This document shows positions 8,023 to 11,900 of a stretch of DNA of 11,900 bases, one piece after another. The translations under genes were made by a program, and so were the position numbers. The notes below the pieces were generated by a model. It did not search any database. It saw only the letters and a program-made list of their open reading frames with translations, and was not told where the DNA came from. Origin of the DNA: CAYPHA01 sp964410215 (GTDB lineage Bacteria; Calditrichota; Calditrichia; Calditrichales; CAYPHA01); assembly GCA_964410215.1 (NCBI GenBank), contig CAYPHA010000107.1:1-11900 (forward strand), in the 5' to 3' direction. Each line of letters starts with the position of its first letter. Position 1 is the stretch's first letter.

Positions 8023-8051
8023 AAAATACGATAGCGGGCGTATTGAAACAA
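8023..8051 (-). promoter_or_regulatory. Possible promoter of the mrfAB operon
   Basis: On the minus strand, TTGTTT (8051-8046), a 17-base spacer and TATTTT (8028-8023) make a weak sigma-70-like match (3/6 and 4/6), located between the upstream terminator and ATG 7991. It would give a leader of about 25 bases. It is the best candidate in the only space available, but AT-rich sequence makes such matches common. Confidence 0.3.
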
Positions 8052-8052
8052 T

Positions 8053-8084
8053 AAAAAATCCCGGTACGCGGGCACCGGGATTTT
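8053..8084 (-). terminator. Intrinsic terminator after the TPR/PD40 lipoprotein gene
   Basis: On the minus strand, TCCCGGT (8080-8074) pairs with ACCGGGA (8065-8059). The stem can extend inward by a G-U and a C-G pair to a four-base loop, and the T-run of six (8058-8053) follows directly. An A-tract precedes the stem, so part of the element may also work in the other direction. It lies nine bases after the stop of the lipoprotein gene and separates it from mrfAB. Confidence 0.9.
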
Positions 8085-8093
8085 CTGGCAGAT

Positions 8094-9428
8094 TTACATT
8101 GCAGCCAGTGCGGCATCTATTTTAGAAACAACTTCATAAAGTGCCGGTGAGGCATTCTGTTGGGTCAGATCCAGCAGAAAAATATCATAATTTCCATTCC
8201 GGTTGGAATGGAACAGAACTTTGGTTCCGTCGGGCGAGAACACCGGGTTGAGGTCATCCGCCGGATTCGCTGTTAATCGTTGCGGAGCAGATCCGTCATT
8301 ATTCATCATATAAATTTCATAATTCCCATCACGGTCCGAGAAAAAGACGATTTTATCTCCACTTGGTGAAACATCGGGTGCCACATCATTATAATCCGGA
8401 TTGAACGTAATGCGACGCCGATCTTCACCGCGAATATCGATCTTGTAAATCTCATATTTCCCATTTTCATTGGAATCAAAATATATTGTACCTTTTTCTT
8501 CTGTGCTGCCCGGAGCAATAGAGGGTCCGCCGTCATTCACCTCGTTTTTCGTCAGCTGCATCTGAAAGCGACCATCCGCCTCCATCAGGTAGATATCGCC
8601 CAATCTCTGATAAAAGGGTACTTCTCTCAAATCACTTCGTTCGGAAACGAATGCAATGTATTTACCATCTTCAGAAAAACGCGGCCGCCAATCGTTTGAG
8701 CCATTTGTCGTCAGATTTCTTTCCCGGCCATTTTCTAAATCATAAAGGAATATATCCCTCAGTTTCTGGTCATAGTCCACATCACGGTGATCCTCTTGTG
8801 TCGAAGTATAAACGAGTTTGCTGCCGTCAGGAGAAAGCACCGGATTTTCTTCATGACTTTCAGAGAAAGTCAGCTGATTGGTTGTATCGGTGCTGAAAAC
8901 ATATTCGTATATATCCCAGTTGCCATTCCGATTCGTCTGAAAAACAATGCGTTCGCCGGATTGGGAGAACTGTCCGAAGGCTTCATCCGCCGCGCTACCA
9001 ACAACCTTTGTCACCTTAAAAGCATCTGTAAATTTTGGTGCAATCCTGTCCAGGTAGTCTTCACCATCCAGGCTCTGTAACACATCTTTATAAGCCTGAA
9101 AGGCTTTTTTTCTGGCTCCGGTGCTCATGGCAATTTCGGCATAGAGGTATTTTGATTCCGCATCGTTGGGATCAATAGCGAAACCGTCTTCAAGGACTCT
9201 GAGTGCATCATTGGCCCGGCCGTTTTCATGAAAAAGTGTCGCTAATTGACGGCGATACTCCAGGTTATTCGGATTTTTTTCGATCTTTTCCTGAAGTTCT
9301 TCAACCTGGTTCTGCAATTCATCATTTTGAAAAGGCATACCGTATTGTGTACTTTTTTTGGAACCGGCACAATTGTACAAAATTGCAAATATCAGGAAGG
9401 TCATTAAAAAATATGATAATGAGCGCAT
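8094..9428 (-). CDS. Probable lipoprotein with TPR-like stalk and six-repeat PD40 (TolB-like) propeller
   Basis: A 444-residue protein. The first 19 residues are a basic and hydrophobic leader ending in LYNC20-AGS, a non-standard lipobox, so lipidation at C20 is likely but not certain. Residues 34-52 look coiled-coil, and 53-120 form one or two TPR-like helical pairs with the PNDAESKYLYAEIA pattern. From about 149 to 425 come six PD40/WD40-like repeats with the pattern SPDG-x-K-hydrophobic, then N/D-R-N/D-G-N-Y-D/E-I-Y. They lie at about 149-187, 195-240, 250-293, 303-341, 351-385 and 395-425, consistent with a six-bladed propeller. Such domains bind proteins or peptides in the periplasm (TolB is the model). 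The TPR plus PD40 order resembles the front part of the type IX secretion protein PorE, but there is no OmpA-like domain. The start has AGGAG five bases upstream. The gene lies 21 bases after a giant TPR gene and ends in a strong terminator. The exact role is unknown. Confidence 0.82.
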   Translation of the reverse strand: MRSLSYFLMTFLIFAILYNCAGSKKSTQYGMPFQNDELQNQVEELQEKIEKNPNNLEYRRQLATLFHENGRANDALRVLEDGFAIDPNDAESKYLYAEIAMSTGARKKAFQAYKDVLQSLDGEDYLDRIAPKFTDAFKVTKVVGSAADEAFGQFSQSGERIVFQTNRNGNWDIYEYVFSTDTTNQLTFSESHEENPVLSPDGSKLVYTSTQEDHRDVDYDQKLRDIFLYDLENGRERNLTTNGSNDWRPRFSEDGKYIAFVSERSDLREVPFYQRLGDIYLMEADGRFQMQLTKNEVNDGGPSIAPGSTEEKGTIYFDSNENGKYEIYKIDIRGEDRRRITFNPDYNDVAPDVSPSGDKIVFFSDRDGNYEIYMMNNDGSAPQRLTANPADDLNPVFSPDGTKVLFHSNRNGNYDIFLLDLTQQNASPALYEVVSKIDAALAAM

Positions 9429-9449
9429 ATCGACTCCTGTCTAAGTTAA

Positions 9450-11900
9450 TCAACCTTCAATTTGTTTTATTCGTTTAGACGCATCTTTTTTCAGTATCAG
9501 GTCGATACCCGGTCTGTTTACGATTTCCTGATACATACGGATTGCATCCTTTATTCTGCCCAGCTTTTCATAGGCCTGTCCCGCATAATACAGGGCACTG
9601 GCTTCCCACTGGAGCTTTGTTTTCTTGGAAAGTAACGGAATTTTTACAAATTCTGCAATCGCATTTTCATATTGCCCGGCTTTAAGCAGAGCTTCACCGA
9701 TATAGAACTGTATTTCCGGTTCCCTTTCACTATCGGCCTCTATCTTGATCTTCTTTAAATATTCGACGCCATTCTGAAACTGGTTGAGGTTAATAAACGC
9801 CTGCGCAATAATAATTTTCTTATCGATCACATCATCGGCAAAGGGGTAATTTTCGACATAGGTTCTGGAAAGTCCCTGTGCGGCATCCCAGAACCCGGTC
9901 ATCGTATAGGCCTTTATCAGGTTTGACATGATCTGTTGCTTCATTCCGGAATCGTCTGTTAATTCCAGGGCTTTTTTAAATGTTGATATACAGGCATCAT
10001 ATTTTTCCGAACGGAAATAAATGGTTCCCAATGTATTATATACAGCCGGCAACCGGTCACTATCGGGATAGTCAGAAGGGAATCGGCTTAATACTTTTAA
10101 AGCGTCCTCTGTCTTGTTGAGAGTGATGTCCGTAAGTGCCTGCAGGTAGTCTGCATCATCGGCATAAGCGGTTTTTGAATATTTCTTTTTAACCGTGTTA
10201 AAGTAATTCACAGCCTTATCAAATTGTTTGCTGTTACGAAAATATTCGCCCAGTTCGATAGTAAACTTCGCCAGATAATTATCCGTATTTTTAAAATTTC
10301 TTTTGAATTCCTTAATGTGCGTTTCACTCAGGGATAATTTCCCTTCCCGGATCTCACAGGTAATCTGCCGGGCAAATGCTTCAGCAGCAGCGGATTTCCC
10401 GGTTGTCAGTGTCCGTATCTTCTGATATTGCCCGGCCGCAGCAGAATAATTATTTTGATCGAAGTAGATGGAGGCAACGTAGTCCAGGGCCTTGATATAC
10501 AGTGCGCTGTCCTTATCCGATATCTGCCGGAAATGATCGAGAGCGGCCTGATACTGATCACTTTCGTAGTAATATTCCCCAAGGGCAAGACGGGTCTGGT
10601 CGATAAAACGACCGTTGATGCTGGTTCTCAGATACAGGTTGTAATAGTGCCTGGCTTCATCGGTTTCCCCAACCGCATCCAGTGCCCTGGCGAGAAAGAA
10701 TACATCATCATACTGTTCGGGGAGAATAAATTCCGGACCAAGGACCGGATCGGTCAGCAGAAAGGTCTGCATGGTTCCCCTGATGGAAGCGATGGCTTCT
10801 TCATATAAACCGGCGCGCAGTTTAACCCGTCGGAGTTGCTGTTGCGCCTTCCGGGCAAGATCGGAATAATAATAATAATTGATCAGCGTTTCATAAAGTT
10901 GATTCGTGTCCCTGTTCAGCCCCTTTGCCTCGTAATAGCGGGCAACTTCATACATGGCCTGTGCCGCCTCACTAGCAAACGGGTATTCCGAAGCAATTTT
11001 TTTGAACAGATTGATAGCTTTTTCCGGCGATTTGTACTGGATTAATTTTCCATACCCGAACAGGTAGGTCGGGTACCGCGGTGAATTCGTAAAGCGCTTT
11101 TCCAGTTCGCTGAAATAGCTCTCAGATGCAGTTGTATAAGTCGTATCATAGGCCAGACTGAAAGCCAGTTCCGAGTACCAATCTTCAAGATACGCACTCT
11201 CAGGATAAGTGGTTATCAATTTTTCAATGTATGTTTTTTCTTTTGCGAGAGGGATGGTATCCAGCATCACACTGGTTTGCACAAGTCTCCAGGAGGCCTC
11301 ATCCGGAGCTGAACATGTGGCCAGATTTTCAACCGCTTTGGTCATCTGTTCTTTTGCCTTTATCAGGAGCGGTCGATCCGCCTCATCCTGCCCGGCCTCC
11401 CTGTAGGCAAGCTTAAGGTACGTTTTCCCATAATACAGATGCACATCCCCCTGTCGCCCGGAAAGACCGGGTAATAAATCTCTGAAGGATTCTGCGGCCC
11501 TCTGATATTCTTTCAGTTCTGAATAATAGATTTTGCCCAATTCATACTGAAGCAGTTTTTTATCACCGCCTTTAAGGGACTGGCCGAATAATTCGGTTAT
11601 GCGGGCCAGAGCTTTATCCTGGTCAACGATCTTATAGTCTGTGATATATTCCAGCCGGTTCTTTGATTTAAGGTAGAATGCCGATGAGGCAAATTCGTCT
11701 GCAATCTGTTGATAATAATATGCAGCATTATCGAAATCCTGAATATTTTCATAAGCCAGGGCCAGGTGATAGATCAGGTCATCTTTTTCCCTGAAATTGT
11801 CCTGCAATCTTACAAGTGATTGTGCTTCACGAATAATTTCCCGCCATTTTCCAAGCCGGGAATAATAGTTGACGAGCCGGGTTACGAGTTCAATGCGGTT
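9450..11900 (-). CDS. Giant tetratricopeptide-repeat protein, 5' end beyond the window
   Basis: The frame is open from the right edge to the TGA at 9450-9452, giving 816 visible residues. The N-terminus, and any signal peptide or lipobox, lies outside. Almost the whole visible length is made of helical pairs of TPR type, about 19 by eye. They share the pattern of an aromatic or small residue in helix A and A-x-x-x-(Y/F) in helix B, for example EKYDACISTFKKALEL, GQYENAIAEFVKI and GRIKDAIRMYQEIV. No enzymatic motif is visible. Such arrays are protein-protein scaffolds. A TTG at 11807 could open a shorter frame, but the 31 codons upstream of it continue the same TPR pattern (LVNYYSRLGKWREIIREAQ), so the gene is longer. 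It is followed after 21 bases by the TPR/PD40 lipoprotein gene, so the two are probably co-transcribed and may act together at the cell envelope. Function is otherwise unknown. Confidence 0.85.
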   Translation of the reverse strand, partial: NRIELVTRLVNYYSRLGKWREIIREAQSLVRLQDNFREKDDLIYHLALAYENIQDFDNAAYYYQQIADEFASSAFYLKSKNRLEYITDYKIVDQDKALARITELFGQSLKGGDKKLLQYELGKIYYSELKEYQRAAESFRDLLPGLSGRQGDVHLYYGKTYLKLAYREAGQDEADRPLLIKAKEQMTKAVENLATCSAPDEASWRLVQTSVMLDTIPLAKEKTYIEKLITTYPESAYLEDWYSELAFSLAYDTTYTTASESYFSELEKRFTNSPRYPTYLFGYGKLIQYKSPEKAINLFKKIASEYPFASEAAQAMYEVARYYEAKGLNRDTNQLYETLINYYYYSDLARKAQQQLRRVKLRAGLYEEAIASIRGTMQTFLLTDPVLGPEFILPEQYDDVFFLARALDAVGETDEARHYYNLYLRTSINGRFIDQTRLALGEYYYESDQYQAALDHFRQISDKDSALYIKALDYVASIYFDQNNYSAAAGQYQKIRTLTTGKSAAAEAFARQITCEIREGKLSLSETHIKEFKRNFKNTDNYLAKFTIELGEYFRNSKQFDKAVNYFNTVKKKYSKTAYADDADYLQALTDITLNKTEDALKVLSRFPSDYPDSDRLPAVYNTLGTIYFRSEKYDACISTFKKALELTDDSGMKQQIMSNLIKAYTMTGFWDAAQGLSRTYVENYPFADDVIDKKIIIAQAFINLNQFQNGVEYLKKIKIEADSEREPEIQFYIGEALLKAGQYENAIAEFVKIPLLSKKTKLQWEASALYYAGQAYEKLGRIKDAIRMYQEIVNRPGIDLILKKDASKRIKQIEG

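Noticed and set aside
7992..8075. GTG start at 8075 adding 28 residues to MrfA
   Set aside because: It begins inside the stem of an intrinsic terminator and the added residues do not resemble a domain; ATG 7991 begins the family-like N-terminus.
8160..8960. Repeated DNA in the PD40 gene as a possible tandem repeat or CRISPR-like array
   Set aside because: The similarity follows the protein blade period and is degenerate at the base level; it is domain repetition within a gene.
11805..11807. TTG start for the TPR protein
   Set aside because: The same frame stays open to 11900 and its codons continue the TPR pattern, so the gene starts outside the window.

Overview
All seven genes in this window lie on the minus strand, so transcription runs from right to left. 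They look like ordinary chromosomal genes of a Gram-negative-type bacterium of moderate GC. The reasons are a signal peptide on an S9 peptidase, a short lipoprotein-like leader on a TPR/PD40 protein, a very long TPR protein, and Shine-Dalgarno sequences of the AGGAGG type in front of three genes. The mix (TPR plus PD40 proteins, FadD15-type acyl-CoA ligase, S9 peptidase) is reminiscent of the FCB group (Bacteroidota, Calditrichota, Neomarinimicrobiota or related lineages). That placement is an impression, not a measured assignment. I see no mobile element, CRISPR array, rRNA or tRNA.

Right part (11900 to about 8053): the 3' 816 codons of a giant TPR protein, whose start lies beyond the window. 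After 21 bases comes a probable lipoprotein with a TPR-like stalk and a six-repeat PD40 (TolB-like) propeller. The unit closes with a strong intrinsic terminator at 8053-8084. These two genes probably form an envelope-associated operon.

Centre (7991 to 4507): a two-gene operon encoding a DEAD/DEAH-type helicase with a C-terminal four-cysteine motif (MrfA/YprA family) and a DEDDh exonuclease with a TPR-like tail (MrfB/YprB family). The stop and start codons overlap as TGATG. In Bacillus subtilis this pair acts in mitomycin C repair independently of UvrABC. It is the most interesting system here, and all expected catalytic residues are visible.

Left part (4504 to 1): a near-consensus promoter begins three bases after the mrfB stop. 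It drives a long-chain acyl-CoA synthetase through a leader of about 100 bases that carries an inverted repeat next to the ribosome binding site. An intrinsic terminator follows immediately. A DMT/EamA transporter begins only 17 bases beyond that terminator and has no recognisable ribosome binding site. Last is a secreted S9-family peptidase, cut by the left edge just before the expected catalytic serine.

Three starts were set differently from the longest open frame: mrfA (ATG at 7991, not GTG at 8075), mrfB (ATG at 5715, not TTG at 5718), and the TPR protein (open through the right edge, not TTG at 11807). No stretch of more than 300 bases lacks a gene. The longest gap is 4372-4506.
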